NCBI GenBank assembly: GCA_964469055.1
Contig: CAYXXN010000024.1
Coordinates: 1 to 22,547 of the forward strand
Reading direction: 5' to 3'
Source of the DNA: CAYXXN01 sp964469055
GTDB lineage: Bacteria; Acidobacteriota; Thermoanaerobaculia; Multivoradales; JAHEKO01
Length of the DNA: 22,547 bases
Position 1 is the first letter of the stretch; each line of letters begins with the position of its first letter. The position numbers and the translations under genes are program-made. The notes beneath the pieces were generated by a model. The model was not told the DNA's origin. It made no database searches and was given only the letters and a program-made list of their open reading frames with translations. Of this stretch, positions 6,922 through 15,080 are shown in pieces.

Positions 6922-8961
6922 CTAGGGCCGGAACTCGATCCGCAAGTCGACCCACATCTTGACCGGCACGCCGTTCTTGGTGGCCGGCTGCCAGGTGGTG
7001 CGACGGGCGGCATCGAGGGCTTCCTGATCGAAGCCGAAGCCGACGTTCTCGCCCACCTGCCGAGTCTCCGCGACCCGGCCGTTTTCGTCGACCAGGACGC
7101 GCAGTTGCACCGTCGCGACCTTGCCGATGCGGCGAGCGCTCGGCGGGTAGCGCGGTGCCGGCCGCGTCACGATGCGCGGCGGCGCGACCCCCGGACCTGG
7201 CTCCACCAGGTCGCCCGCCTGCACGGGCGCCGGCGTCGGAGCGACCGGAGCCGGAGCGACGGGGGCCGGAGCGACCGGAGCCGGAGCGACCGGAGCCGGG
7301 GTGATCGTCTGGCTCACCGTCTCGCTCAACTGCTGCGGCACCTCAGCCTGGGGCTCGGCGCGAATCGTCGGCTCGGGTGCCGGCGGCGGCGCCGCCGGTG
7401 GGGTCTCCGCCGGCGTCACCGCTGGCTCGGCCTGAGCCTGACCCGCGCGGGCCTCGTCGAGCTGGGCCCGCAGCGCCGCCAGCTCTTGCTCGTAGCGCTG
7501 CTGCAAGGACCCTTCCACCTGCTTCGTGCGGCTCTCGACGAGTTGGCGAATCTCGTTCTCCATCTGGGCGACCGACGGTTGGGGTTGAGCACGGCCGCTC
7601 GGCGGCGGCGCCGGGGGCTCGAGGGCACCGATGGCGTCGGCCAGCAGATCCTCCGGCGCGGCGCCGGGCTGCGCGGCAGACGGATCGGCCGCCGCAGGGC
7701 CCATCCCGTCTCCCGGCAGGGGCCATCCCGGCTCGGCGGCGGCGAGGGCGGTGACTTCCTCCGGCGCGGCTCCGCCAGAGGCCGGCTTGCGTTGCAGGAC
7801 GTAGGCGACCAAGAGACCACCGAGCACGACGAGCACGGCGGCCGCGGCCGCCAGGGCGTTCTTCCTGGAGCGGGCCTTGCCGTAATGGGCGGCCGGCGCC
7901 GCCGTCGCGGGCGATGCCGTCGGCCGCGCTTCACGGACCTCGACGGGCGTCGGCGGCACGAGGACCGTGCTGGCCGTGGGTCGCTGGGCGATCACCGTGG
8001 CCGGCAGGATCACCGTGCGCTGCTCCGTCTTCTCGCGCTCGATCTCGCGAGTCTCGCGCTCGATCTCGCTGCGGAAGAGACTGTGCATGAAGAAGGCCAG
8101 GTTGAAGGTCGTCGGGTTGTACTGGCCCTCGGCGATGAAGCGCGAAAGCGCCTGCTGCCACTGCTGCACGTCGCTGATGCGCTCCTCGCGCCGCGTCAAG
8201 CTGCTCTTCAAGAGGGCACGGATCGAGGGCGGCAACGGCACCTCGTCGGAGGCCACCATTGCTTGGTCGATCAGCGGCTCGTAGTTGCCGTCGGCGGGCG
8301 TGACCAGGGGCTTGCCGGTCAGCAGCTCGTAGAGCAGAGCGCCCAGCGAGAAGACGTCTTCGGCGCTGGCGGGCATCGAGCCCGGCGCCGCTTCCGGCGC
8401 CAGATAGCGGCCGTAAGCCTCGCGCACCGGGCCTGCGCCGAGCGACTGTCGCAGCGCCGGCCCGGCCTCGAAGCCGAGCACCCGCACCTCGCCTTCGTTC
8501 GAGAGCAGGACGAGGTCGGGCACCAAGAAACCGTGCTGAATGCGTTGCTCGCGATGGCGGGTGGCGTACGCTGCGGTCAAACCGAAGGTCATGCGCTCGG
8601 TGACGAACAGCGCGTGCTCGACGGGCAGCGGGAAGTTGCGATTGCGGGTCTCCGCCAGCAACTCCGCCAGACTCTTGCCCGAGATGTACTCGTAGGCGAC
8701 GTACGGCGTGTCACCGATGCGCCCGACCTCGGCGCCCTCGCCGATATGGGGGTTCTCGAGGACGCGATGGACGCCCGCCCGGTCGGCCAGCGCGCGGGCG
8801 AGGGCCTCGCGATCGACACCCGCGCCGTTGAACAAGCGCAGGAAGACGACGCGCTCGATCCCCTGGGCCCCCGTCTTGCCGGCGCGATAGGTCTCGCCGA
8901 GCGGGTCCGTCGTCAACTTGCGCAACAGGAGATAGTCGCCGAAACGCTCCGCGGTGCTCAT
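6922..8961 (-). CDS. Pseudokinase-transmembrane-coiled coil-TonB C-terminal fusion protein
   Basis: 679 residues, ATG start with GAGG about 8 nt upstream. Residues 7-275 have a Ser/Thr kinase fold: Gly-loop-like DPLGETYRAG (19-28), APE (188-190) and the DVFSLGALLYELLTGKPL helix (202-219). The catalytic elements are gone: the VAIK Lys is R42, HRDLKPxN reads HGFLVPDL (143-150), and DFG reads GFE (163-165). A charged linker (295-315), a basic RSRK stop and one transmembrane helix (about 369-389) follow. The periplasmic part has a Pro/Ala region, a coiled coil (about 464-505), a VAPAP repeat (554-578) and a TonB C-terminal domain (about 595-679, with RPAPRYPPSARRIGKVATVQLRV). It likely couples a cytoplasmic sensing module to TonB-type interaction with outer-membrane receptors. 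No ExbB/ExbD genes are visible here. Confidence 0.9.
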   Translation of the reverse strand: MSTAERFGDYLLLRKLTTDPLGETYRAGKTGAQGIERVVFLRLFNGAGVDREALARALADRAGVHRVLENPHIGEGAEVGRIGDTPYVAYEYISGKSLAELLAETRNRNFPLPVEHALFVTERMTFGLTAAYATRHREQRIQHGFLVPDLVLLSNEGEVRVLGFEAGPALRQSLGAGPVREAYGRYLAPEAAPGSMPASAEDVFSLGALLYELLTGKPLVTPADGNYEPLIDQAMVASDEVPLPPSIRALLKSSLTRREERISDVQQWQQALSRFIAEGQYNPTTFNLAFFMHSLFRSEIERETREIEREKTEQRTVILPATVIAQRPTASTVLVPPTPVEVREARPTASPATAAPAAHYGKARSRKNALAAAAAVLVVLGGLLVAYVLQRKPASGGAAPEEVTALAAAEPGWPLPGDGMGPAAADPSAAQPGAAPEDLLADAIGALEPPAPPPSGRAQPQPSVAQMENEIRQLVESRTKQVEGSLQQRYEQELAALRAQLDEARAGQAQAEPAVTPAETPPAAPPPAPEPTIRAEPQAEVPQQLSETVSQTITPAPVAPAPVAPAPVAPAPVAPTPAPVQAGDLVEPGPGVAPPRIVTRPAPRYPPSARRIGKVATVQLRVLVDENGRVAETRQVGENVGFGFDQEALDAARRTTWQPATKNGVPVKMWVDLRIEFRP
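7241..7300 (-). repeat. Four 15-bp tandem repeats encoding the Pro/Ala/Val periplasmic spacer
   Basis: On the plus strand the unit GCGACCGGAGCCGGA occurs at 7241, 7256, 7271 and 7286, with one or two changes among copies; a diverged copy may precede it. On the minus strand it encodes the repeating APVAP pentapeptide (VAPAP in register) of the TonB spacer. An in-frame 15-bp unit can change copy number without a frameshift, which would alter spacer length. Confidence 0.85.
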
Positions 8962-9014
8962 GGGAACCTCAATTCCTTCGGGCGATGGCCCCGAGTCTGG
9001 AATGACGAGCGGCT

Positions 9015-9042
9015 AGTGTAGCAAACCGAAAATTCGGCGCAA
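9015..9042 (-). promoter_or_regulatory. Candidate sigma-70-type promoter for the pseudokinase-TonB gene, with a possible operator
   Basis: Minus strand: TTGCGC (9037-9042), a 16-bp spacer, then the extended -10 TG-C-TACACT (core at 9015-9020). The predicted start is about 47 nt before the ATG at 8961. The spacer holds an inverted repeat CCGAA-AA-TTCGG (9026-9037), which could be an operator or chance. It lies in the 91-bp gap behind the end of mltG. Confidence 0.4.
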
Positions 9043-9052
9043 GGCTGTTGTT

Positions 9053-10078
9053 TCACCGTCTCTCCCGCCAGAAACGGCGCTGCCAGATCTCGACGTTACG
9101 GTTGTGCTCGCCCAGGGTCGAGGCGAAGACGTGGCTCCCGTCGTTGCGGCTCACGAAGTAGAGGAAGGACACCTCGGCAGGGGCGGCGGCGGCCGCCAGG
9201 CTCGCCGCCCCGGGCGAGCAGATGGGGGAAGGCGGGAGCCCGCCGACCCGGTAGGTGTTGTAGGGCGAGTCCATCGCCAGGTGGTCGCGAGTGAGGTTGC
9301 CGTCCCAGGTTCCGTCTCGCTTGAGGGCGTAGATCACCGTCGGGTCGGCGTAGAGCGCGATCCCCCGGCGCAGCCGGTTGGCGTAGACACCGGCGATGAG
9401 CGGCCGCTCCTCGGCGAGGCGCGCCTCCTTCTCGACGATCGAAGCCAGCGTGACGAGCGCGCGCAGCGTCGGACCCTCGGCCGGCAGCCGCCCTCGCAGG
9501 TCCCGCTCCCAGCGAGCTCGGAAAGCTGCGACGAGGGCCTCGACGATCCCGGCCGGTGGGGTCGCGCGAGCGAAGTGGTAGGTCTCCGGGAAGAGGTAGC
9601 CCTCGAGGTCGGTGGCCTCGCGGTCGAGGTCGGTGATCGGCGTGGGATCGAGCATCGCCTGGCGCAGCGCCGCGCGGTCACCAAAACCGGCAGCGCCCAG
9701 AAGCTCGGCCGTCTCGTCGAGCGTCAGGCCCTCGGGAATGGTGACGGAGTGGAGGACGACTTCGCCGCGGATCAGCTGGTCGAGGACGGCGAGCGGCGCG
9801 AGCATTCCCGTGAAGCGGTACTCGCCCGCCAAGAGGGGCGGATCGTCGAGCACGTAGACGAGGTAGAGGCGGGCCAGCCGACCATCGGCGAGGACGCCAC
9901 GGCGCTCGAGCTCGGCCAGGATCTCCGTCGCCGTCGCGCCGGCCGGCACGTCGACCGTGACCGGCACCGCCGGACCGAAGGGCCGAGTGAGGCTCCGCCA
10001 GGCCCAGGCAGCGAGCGCAGCGGCTGCCACGAGCAGGGCGAGGCCGGTGGCGACGAGCCAGCGCCGCGAGCGCGTCAT
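9053..10078 (-). CDS. mltG: Endolytic peptidoglycan transglycosylase MltG (YceG family)
   Basis: 341 residues, ATG start overlapping the ruvX stop by 4 nt (ATGA). A short basic N-terminus and one transmembrane helix (about 7-28) anchor it in the inner membrane with the rest periplasmic. A LysM-like segment follows (about 37-110: VTVDVPAGATATEILAELE). The catalytic domain has DLEGYLFPETYHF (157-169), ASIVEKEA (212-219, with the conserved catalytic Glu), ERPLIAGVYANRL (224-236), LYADPTVIYAL and SPYNTYRVGGLPPSPICSPG (271-290). MltG cleaves nascent glycan strands and sets their length. The length and all signature motifs fit the family. The pairing with ruvX is also common in other bacteria. Confidence 0.96.
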   Translation of the reverse strand: MTRSRRWLVATGLALLVAAAALAAWAWRSLTRPFGPAVPVTVDVPAGATATEILAELERRGVLADGRLARLYLVYVLDDPPLLAGEYRFTGMLAPLAVLDQLIRGEVVLHSVTIPEGLTLDETAELLGAAGFGDRAALRQAMLDPTPITDLDREATDLEGYLFPETYHFARATPPAGIVEALVAAFRARWERDLRGRLPAEGPTLRALVTLASIVEKEARLAEERPLIAGVYANRLRRGIALYADPTVIYALKRDGTWDGNLTRDHLAMDSPYNTYRVGGLPPSPICSPGAASLAAAAAPAEVSFLYFVSRNDGSHVFASTLGEHNRNVEIWQRRFWRERR

Positions 10079-10497
10079 CCGTTGGCGCTCCGCTCGCGGT
10101 CCAGCTGCTCCTGCAGCAGGATCTGGGCGGCGACGGCATCGAGCCGGCCGCGATGGCGCCGCGGATCCACGCCGGCCTCGCGCAGCCGGCGTGCCGCCTC
10201 GACACTGGTCAGGGCCTCGTCGACGAGGACGTACGGCAGGCCGGCCGCCGCGGCGAGCCGGGCCGCGAAGCTCCGGGCGCGCGCCGCTGCCGCGCCGCGG
10301 CCGCCGTCGAGCGCGCGGGGCTCGCCGACGACGAGTCGCGCCACCTCCTCATGGCGCGCGAGCTCGACAATGCGCGCGATGGCGGCCGCGTCGCTGGTGC
10401 GCTCGAGGGCGGTCAGCGGCGTGGCGATGCGGCCCTCGACGTCGGAGAGCGCGAGACCGATGCGACGCTCGCCGAAGTCGATGCCCAAGGTGCGCAT
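10075..10497 (-). CDS. ruvX: RuvX/YqgF family Holliday junction resolvase-like nuclease
   Basis: 140 residues from the ATG at 10497; the frame extends further upstream but only this start gives the canonical opening MRTLGIDFGERRIGLALSD. The RNase H-like fold carries the expected acidic residues: D7 in the first strand, E59 in VVGEPRALDGGRG, and D119 near GRLDAVAAQILLQ. DEALTSVEA (93-101) corresponds to the family's DERLTT motif. The usual VGLP motif reads VGEP, a minor variation. Family members are linked to 16S rRNA 5' maturation and resolution of recombination intermediates. The stop overlaps the mltG start, so the two are probably co-translated. Confidence 0.95.
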   Translation of the reverse strand: MRTLGIDFGERRIGLALSDVEGRIATPLTALERTSDAAAIARIVELARHEEVARLVVGEPRALDGGRGAAAARARSFAARLAAAAGLPYVLVDEALTSVEAARRLREAGVDPRRHRGRLDAVAAQILLQEQLDRERSANG

Positions 10498-10523
10498 GAC
10501 GGTCCGGAGGGCGGCGAGTCGTG

Positions 10524-10532
10524 TGTTAGCAT
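10524..10532 (+). promoter_or_regulatory. Candidate extended -10 for the thiolase operon
   Basis: TG-T-TAGCAT, with the TGn extension and four of six core matches, lies 56 bp before the thiolase ATG. No good -35 is seen, as is usual for extended -10 promoters. The 91-bp divergent spacer also has a GACGGTCCG direct repeat at 10498-10506 and 10545-10553. Confidence 0.35.
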
Positions 10533-10566
10533 CCGGCGCGCTTCGACGGTCCGCTCGCCCGCTCGA

Positions 10567-10575
10567 AACATAGCA
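10567..10575 (-). promoter_or_regulatory. Candidate extended -10 for ruvX-mltG
   Basis: On the minus strand TG-C-TATGTT lies about 70 bp before the ruvX ATG. It has the TGn extension and four of six core matches. It is divergent from, and overlaps the leader of, the thiolase promoter candidate. Confidence 0.3.
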
Positions 10576-10588
10576 AACGCCTCCCGAG

Positions 10589-11770
10589 ATGCAGGACATC
10601 GTCATCGTCGGTGCCGCGCGCACGCCCATCGGCGCGTTCCAGGGGGCGCTCGCGAGTCTGCCGGCGCACCAGTTGGGAGCGCGCGCGATTGCGGCGGCCT
10701 GCGAGCGAGCGGGCGTCTCGCCGGGAGACCTCGAGCACGTCTACATGGGCTCGGCCTTGACGGCGGGCCAGGGTCAGGCTCCGGCTCGCCAGGCGGCGCT
10801 GGGGGCCGGCTGCCCGCCTGCGGTCGGCGCGGTCACCGTTGGCAAGGTGTGCGGCTCGGCGATGCGCGCCGTGATGACGGCGGCCAACGACCTGCGCTGC
10901 GGTGACTTCCGCTGGGTCGCCGCCGGCGGCATGGAGAGCATGAGCCAGGCGCCGTATCTCGCCGCCGGCGCGCGCGACGGCCTGCGGCTCGGTCACGGCA
11001 AACTCGTCGACTCGCTGATCCACGACGGGCTGTGGGACCCCTACGGTGACGTCCACATGGGCAACTGCGCGGAGCTCTGTGCCGCCAAGTACGGCTTCGG
11101 GCGCGCGGCGCAAGACGCCTACGCCGCCGAGAGCTATCGACGAGCGCGCACGGCGACCGAGAGCGGCGCGGCCGGCGAGGAGATCGTCCCCGTCGTCGTG
11201 CGAGAAAAGAAGAGCGAGGTCTGGGTCGAGCGCGACGAGGAGCCGTTCCGCGTCGACCTCGAGAAGATGTCGAGCTTGAAGCCCGCTTTCCAGCAGGACG
11301 GCTCGGTCACCGCCGCCAACGCCAGCAAGATCGACGACGGCGCCGCGGCGCTCGTGCTCACCACGGCGGAGGAGGCGGCGCGGCGCGGTCTCCAGCCGCT
11401 CGCCCGACTGCTGGCTCAGGCCTCGGTGGCGCAGGAGCCTTCCTGGTTCACGACCGCGCCGGTCGCGGCGGTGGAGAAGGTGCTGGCACGCGCCGATCTC
11501 GCGGCCGCTGACATCGATCTCTGGGAAGTCAACGAGGCCTTCGCCGTGGTGGCGATGGCCTTCCTCGCCGAGCTCGGTCTCTCCCACGAGGTCGTCAACG
11601 TGCGGGGCGGCGCCGTGGCGCTCGGGCACCCGATCGGCGCCTCGGGCGCCCGCATCCTGATCACGCTCCTCCACGCCTTGCGCGAGCGCGGCATGCGGCG
11701 CGGCTGCGCCGCGATCTGCATCGGCGGCGGCGAGGCCACGGCCCTCATCGTCGAGAGGATCGAGCCTTGA
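10589..11770 (+). CDS. Acetyl-CoA C-acyltransferase (thiolase)
   Basis: 393 residues, ATG start, the standard length for biosynthetic thiolases. It opens with MQDIVIVGAARTPIG. The acylated nucleophile C88 sits in GKVCGSAMRAV. The C-terminal half has NEAFAVV, the GGAVALGHPIGASGAR loop with H347, and C377 in CIGGGEATA. The enzyme condenses two acetyl-CoA to acetoacetyl-CoA, or cleaves 3-ketoacyl-CoA, in the cytoplasm. The sequence type looks like acetoacetyl-CoA thiolase rather than FadA, but no crotonase, 3-hydroxyacyl-CoA dehydrogenase or PHA gene is near to decide the direction. Its stop overlaps the lptD start by TTGA, a strange partner functionally, so the link may be purely transcriptional. 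Confidence 0.95.
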   Translation: MQDIVIVGAARTPIGAFQGALASLPAHQLGARAIAAACERAGVSPGDLEHVYMGSALTAGQGQAPARQAALGAGCPPAVGAVTVGKVCGSAMRAVMTAANDLRCGDFRWVAAGGMESMSQAPYLAAGARDGLRLGHGKLVDSLIHDGLWDPYGDVHMGNCAELCAAKYGFGRAAQDAYAAESYRRARTATESGAAGEEIVPVVVREKKSEVWVERDEEPFRVDLEKMSSLKPAFQQDGSVTAANASKIDDGAAALVLTTAEEAARRGLQPLARLLAQASVAQEPSWFTTAPVAAVEKVLARADLAAADIDLWEVNEAFAVVAMAFLAELGLSHEVVNVRGGAVALGHPIGASGARILITLLHALRERGMRRGCAAICIGGGEATALIVERIEP

Positions 11771-14043
11771 GCGGCGACGTCCTGGCGCTGGTGCTCTCCG
11801 CGTTCCAGATCGCCCAACTGCCGCAGTTCGCCCGCATCACCTTCACCGTCCCCGTGGGGGAGGAGCAGGGCGGTGGCACCGCCCTCGGGGCGGCTGGCAA
11901 GGTCGAGTTCGCGCGCGAGGACTACGTCGTCGCCTCGGGCGGCGTGTCGCTTCGCTACCAGGCGACGGAAGTGCAGGCGGACCGCGTCGAGGTCGACCTC
12001 GAGACGCAGCACGTCGTGGCCTCGGGCAACGTCATCCTCGACGAGGGCCCGCGCCGCCTGTCCGGCGATCGCATGGAGTACGACCTCGAGAGCCGACTCG
12101 GCACGCTCTACCAGGCCAAAGGCTACGTCGATCCCGATCTCTATTTCTCGGGTGAAGAGATCCGCAAGACCGGCGAGGACACCTACGAGATCATCGACGG
12201 CGTCATGACCTCCTGCGACGACCCGGTGCCCGACTGGAGCTTCCGACTGTCGCGGGCGACGGTGCGGGTCGAGGGCTTCGCCCGCGTCTACAACACCCGC
12301 ATGCGGGCCTGGAGGTTGCCATTCTTCTACACGCCGTTCCTGATGTTCCCGGCCAAGAGCGATCGGGCCTCCGGGTTCCTGCTGCCGAACCTCGGCTACT
12401 CGGAGCGTCAGGGCTACACCCTGGGCGAGGCCTACTTCCAGACGCTGGGTCCCCGCGCCGATCTCACCTTCTACGGCGACTACTACGACGGCGGCACGTT
12501 CCGGACGGAGGCCTTCACCGGCGTCGGCACGGAGCTCCGCTACGCCCCGTCGGAGGTGACGCGCGGCTGGTTCGAGGGCTACTGGATCGACGACCCCGGG
12601 CTCTTCGATCCCGTCACCGGAGAGGTCGCGATCGAGCCCGGCGATCGCTGGCGGATCGACTGGGCGCACCAGAGCGACGACCTGGCGGGTATGCGGCTGG
12701 TCGTCAACCACTCCGACTTCTCCGACTTCGACTTCTTCCGCGACTTCTCGCGCAGCTTCGACGACATCACCGTCCGCCAGATCCAGTCGACGGCGTTCCT
12801 CTCGGGAAACTGGGGGAGCCACCTGCTCGCGGTCGTTCTCGACAGTCGCGATTTCTTCCTGTCGCGGGGCCGCAACCTCGAGAAGCGCCAACTGCCCGAG
12901 GTCGTGTACCAGTTGAACAACCGCCAGCTCGGGCGGGCCCCTCTCTACCTCTCCCTCCTCTCGTCGGCGAACTACTTCCAGATCCTCCCCAGCGATGCCG
13001 ACACGATCTCCTACGGGCGCGCCGACCTGCTCCCCAGGCTGACCGTGCCCGTGCGCACGGTTCCGTGGCTGTCTCTGTCGGCGGCCCTGGCCGGCCGCGG
13101 CACCTGGTGGAGCGACAGCGTCGATCCCGAGGATCCGACCCAGCTCGCCGGCGAGACGTTGAGTCGCACGCTGACCAGTGGCAGCGCCCAGCTGGTCGGG
13201 CCGTCGTTGTCGAAGGTCTTTCACCAAGGCGTCAGGTCCTTTGCCAAGTTCAAGCACGTCATCGAGCCGCGGTTCACCTACACCTACTCGAGCGAATTCG
13301 ACGATCAGCAGCGCGTGCTCAGCTTCGACGAGGTCGACTCCTCGCCGCGCGCCAGCGAGCTCAGCACCGTGTCGCTGACCAACCGCCTGCTTGCCAAGCC
13401 GGCCGACGAGACCTCGATGTTCGGCACGGCGCGCGAGATCATGTCCTTCACCCTCCAGCAGCAGTTCAGCCTGCGCGACGACCAGCCGCTGCAGAGCTTC
13501 AACCACGACGACGACGACGCGACCCTGCCGATCACGTCCCAGGAAGGCCCGATCACGGCCAATTTCCGCTTCGCGCCGAGCTTCTACTCGAGCCTCGACG
13601 TCGGAGCCACCTACACCACCGTTTTCTCCAACCTGATCAACGCCAACCTCTCCGGCCGCACCCGCTTCGGCGAGTGGGCGACGGTGGGGCTCTCCTGGTT
13701 CAAGAACTTCAACCCCGTCGACGGAGAGACGATCGGCGACCAAGTGCGATTCGGCACCACCTTCAATCTTCTGCGCAACCGCGTGCTCTTCTCCTCGCAG
13801 GTCAACTACGACCTCCAGGCGAGCCTCCTGCAGCAGCAAAGTCACGTCCTCCAGTACGTGTCGCAGTGCTGGACGCTACGGCTCGAAGGCCGGGAGTTCC
13901 GACTGCTGTCCGGGCCGATCGACGCCCAAGAGATCTCCAAGGACTACGACGTGCGGTTGGCGCTGTCCTTGAAGAACATCGGCACCTTCCTCGACCTCAA
14001 CAGCTCGACCCGCGAGACCGGCCACACCGGCTTCTTCTACTAG
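11767..14043 (+). CDS. lptD: LptD-like LPS assembly outer-membrane protein
   Basis: 758 residues from a TTG that overlaps the thiolase stop (TTGA). Residues 5-20 are hydrophobic and may be a weak signal peptide. An OstA/LptA-type beta-taco domain follows (about 45-150: YQATEVQADRVEVDLETQHV, ASGNVILDEGPRRLSGDRM), then the LptD barrel with FYTPFLMFPAKSDRASGFLLP and many alternating aromatic strands. Only two cysteines are visible: C150 in VMTSCDDP and C701 in VSQCWTLRLEG, matching one nonconsecutive disulfide joining the periplasmic domain to the barrel. LptD with LptE inserts LPS in the outer leaflet. The end at residue 758 in an aromatic strand (GHTGFFY) fits a barrel terminus. GDP-sugar genes follow directly, consistent with surface glycan assembly. 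Confidence 0.9.
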   Translation: MSGDVLALVLSAFQIAQLPQFARITFTVPVGEEQGGGTALGAAGKVEFAREDYVVASGGVSLRYQATEVQADRVEVDLETQHVVASGNVILDEGPRRLSGDRMEYDLESRLGTLYQAKGYVDPDLYFSGEEIRKTGEDTYEIIDGVMTSCDDPVPDWSFRLSRATVRVEGFARVYNTRMRAWRLPFFYTPFLMFPAKSDRASGFLLPNLGYSERQGYTLGEAYFQTLGPRADLTFYGDYYDGGTFRTEAFTGVGTELRYAPSEVTRGWFEGYWIDDPGLFDPVTGEVAIEPGDRWRIDWAHQSDDLAGMRLVVNHSDFSDFDFFRDFSRSFDDITVRQIQSTAFLSGNWGSHLLAVVLDSRDFFLSRGRNLEKRQLPEVVYQLNNRQLGRAPLYLSLLSSANYFQILPSDADTISYGRADLLPRLTVPVRTVPWLSLSAALAGRGTWWSDSVDPEDPTQLAGETLSRTLTSGSAQLVGPSLSKVFHQGVRSFAKFKHVIEPRFTYTYSSEFDDQQRVLSFDEVDSSPRASELSTVSLTNRLLAKPADETSMFGTAREIMSFTLQQQFSLRDDQPLQSFNHDDDDATLPITSQEGPITANFRFAPSFYSSLDVGATYTTVFSNLINANLSGRTRFGEWATVGLSWFKNFNPVDGETIGDQVRFGTTFNLLRNRVLFSSQVNYDLQASLLQQQSHVLQYVSQCWTLRLEGREFRLLSGPIDAQEISKDYDVRLALSLKNIGTFLDLNSSTRETGHTGFFY

Positions 14044-14086
14044 GCTTCGGCTACTCGCTCCCGACGCACGGGGAGGCCCGCTCACC

Positions 14087-15073
14087 ATGCGCGCTCTGAT
14101 CACCGGCATCACCGGCTTCGCCGGCTCGCACCTGGCCGAACACCTGCTCGCCGAGCATCCCGAGGTGGAGGTCTTCGGCAGCTATCGCTGGCGAAGTCGC
14201 ATGGAGAACATCGACCACCTGCTCGACCGCCTGCGGCTCGTCGAGACGGATCTGCGCGACGCGACCTCGGTGCACCATCTGGTGGCGCAGGTCCGTCCCG
14301 ACCTGGTCTTCCATCTGGCGGCCCAGAGCTTCGTGCCGGCGAGCTGGACCGCGCCGGCGGAGACCCTGGGCACCAACGTCATCGGCCAGACCCACCTGTT
14401 CGAGGCGATCCGCGCCGTGGGCCTTGACCCGGTCGTCCAGATCGCTTGCTCGAGCGAGGAGTACGGCCTGGTGCTGCCGGACGAGGTGCCGATCAAGGAG
14501 ACGAACCCCTTGCGGCCGCTCTCGCCCTACGCCGTCTCGAAGGCGGGCCAGGATCTCTTGGGCTACCAGTACTTCAAGAGCTACGGCATGAAGATCGTGC
14601 GCACCCGGGGGTTCAACCACACCGGGCCGCGGCGCGGCGAGGTGTTTGTCTCCTCGAACTTCGCCAAGCAGGTGGCGCGCATCGAGGCGGGGCTCCAGGC
14701 TCCCGTCCTCGAGGTCGGCAACCTCGACGCCGTGCGCGACTTCAGCGACGTGCGCGACATCGTGCGCGCCTACTGTCTGGCGGCGCGCCAGGCCACACCC
14801 GGTGAGGTCTACAACCTCTCCAGCGGTCGTGGGATCAAGATCCGCGAGCTGGTCGATCAGCTGCGCGCGCTCTCGGGCGTGCCCATCGAGGTGCGGGTGG
14901 ATCCGACTCGCCTGCGGCCCTCCGACGTCGAGGTGCTGATCGGCGACAGCTCGAAGTTCCGCGCCGAGACCGGCTGGGAGCCGCGGATTCCTCTCGCGCG
15001 GACTCTCTCCGACCTGCTCGACTACTGGCGCTACCGCACGGCGCGCCGGCCCGAGCCGGCCGGCGTCGTCTGA
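14087..15073 (+). CDS. GDP-mannose 4,6-dehydratase-like NAD(P)-dependent short-chain dehydrogenase
   Basis: 328 residues, ATG start with GGGGAGG about 11 bp upstream. The N-terminus has the Rossmann motif GITGFAGSH (7-15), and YRWRSRMENIDHL matches the NADP-loop region of the GMD subgroup. The catalytic set is present: CSSEEYG (121-127) and Y148xxxK152 in SPYAVSKAG. RTRGFNHTGPRRG and RDFSDVRDIVRAY are conserved in extended SDRs acting on GDP-hexoses. The expected reaction is GDP-D-mannose to GDP-4-keto-6-deoxy-D-mannose. It is somewhat shorter than E. coli Gmd, as in other soil bacteria. The next gene is a related SDR that probably reduces the product. An alternative is that this one is the reductase; the pair as a unit is surer than the order. 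Confidence 0.85.
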   Translation: MRALITGITGFAGSHLAEHLLAEHPEVEVFGSYRWRSRMENIDHLLDRLRLVETDLRDATSVHHLVAQVRPDLVFHLAAQSFVPASWTAPAETLGTNVIGQTHLFEAIRAVGLDPVVQIACSSEEYGLVLPDEVPIKETNPLRPLSPYAVSKAGQDLLGYQYFKSYGMKIVRTRGFNHTGPRRGEVFVSSNFAKQVARIEAGLQAPVLEVGNLDAVRDFSDVRDIVRAYCLAARQATPGEVYNLSSGRGIKIRELVDQLRALSGVPIEVRVDPTRLRPSDVEVLIGDSSKFRAETGWEPRIPLARTLSDLLDYWRYRTARRPEPAGVV

Positions 15074-15080
15074 CCCGGCC

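Noticed and set aside
7241..7300. Tandem repeat as a CRISPR array
   Set aside because: The units are 15 bp, directly adjacent with no spacers, and lie in frame in a coding gene.
7105..9021. 638-residue plus-strand frame opposite the pseudokinase-TonB gene
   Set aside because: Antisense shadow; the minus-strand frame has kinase-fold and TonB domains, a membrane helix and a ribosome site.
11416..13845. 809-residue open frame on the minus strand opposite lptD
   Set aside because: It is antisense to a well-supported gene, has repetitive basic/acidic composition with no recognisable domain, and long antisense frames are expected at this GC content.
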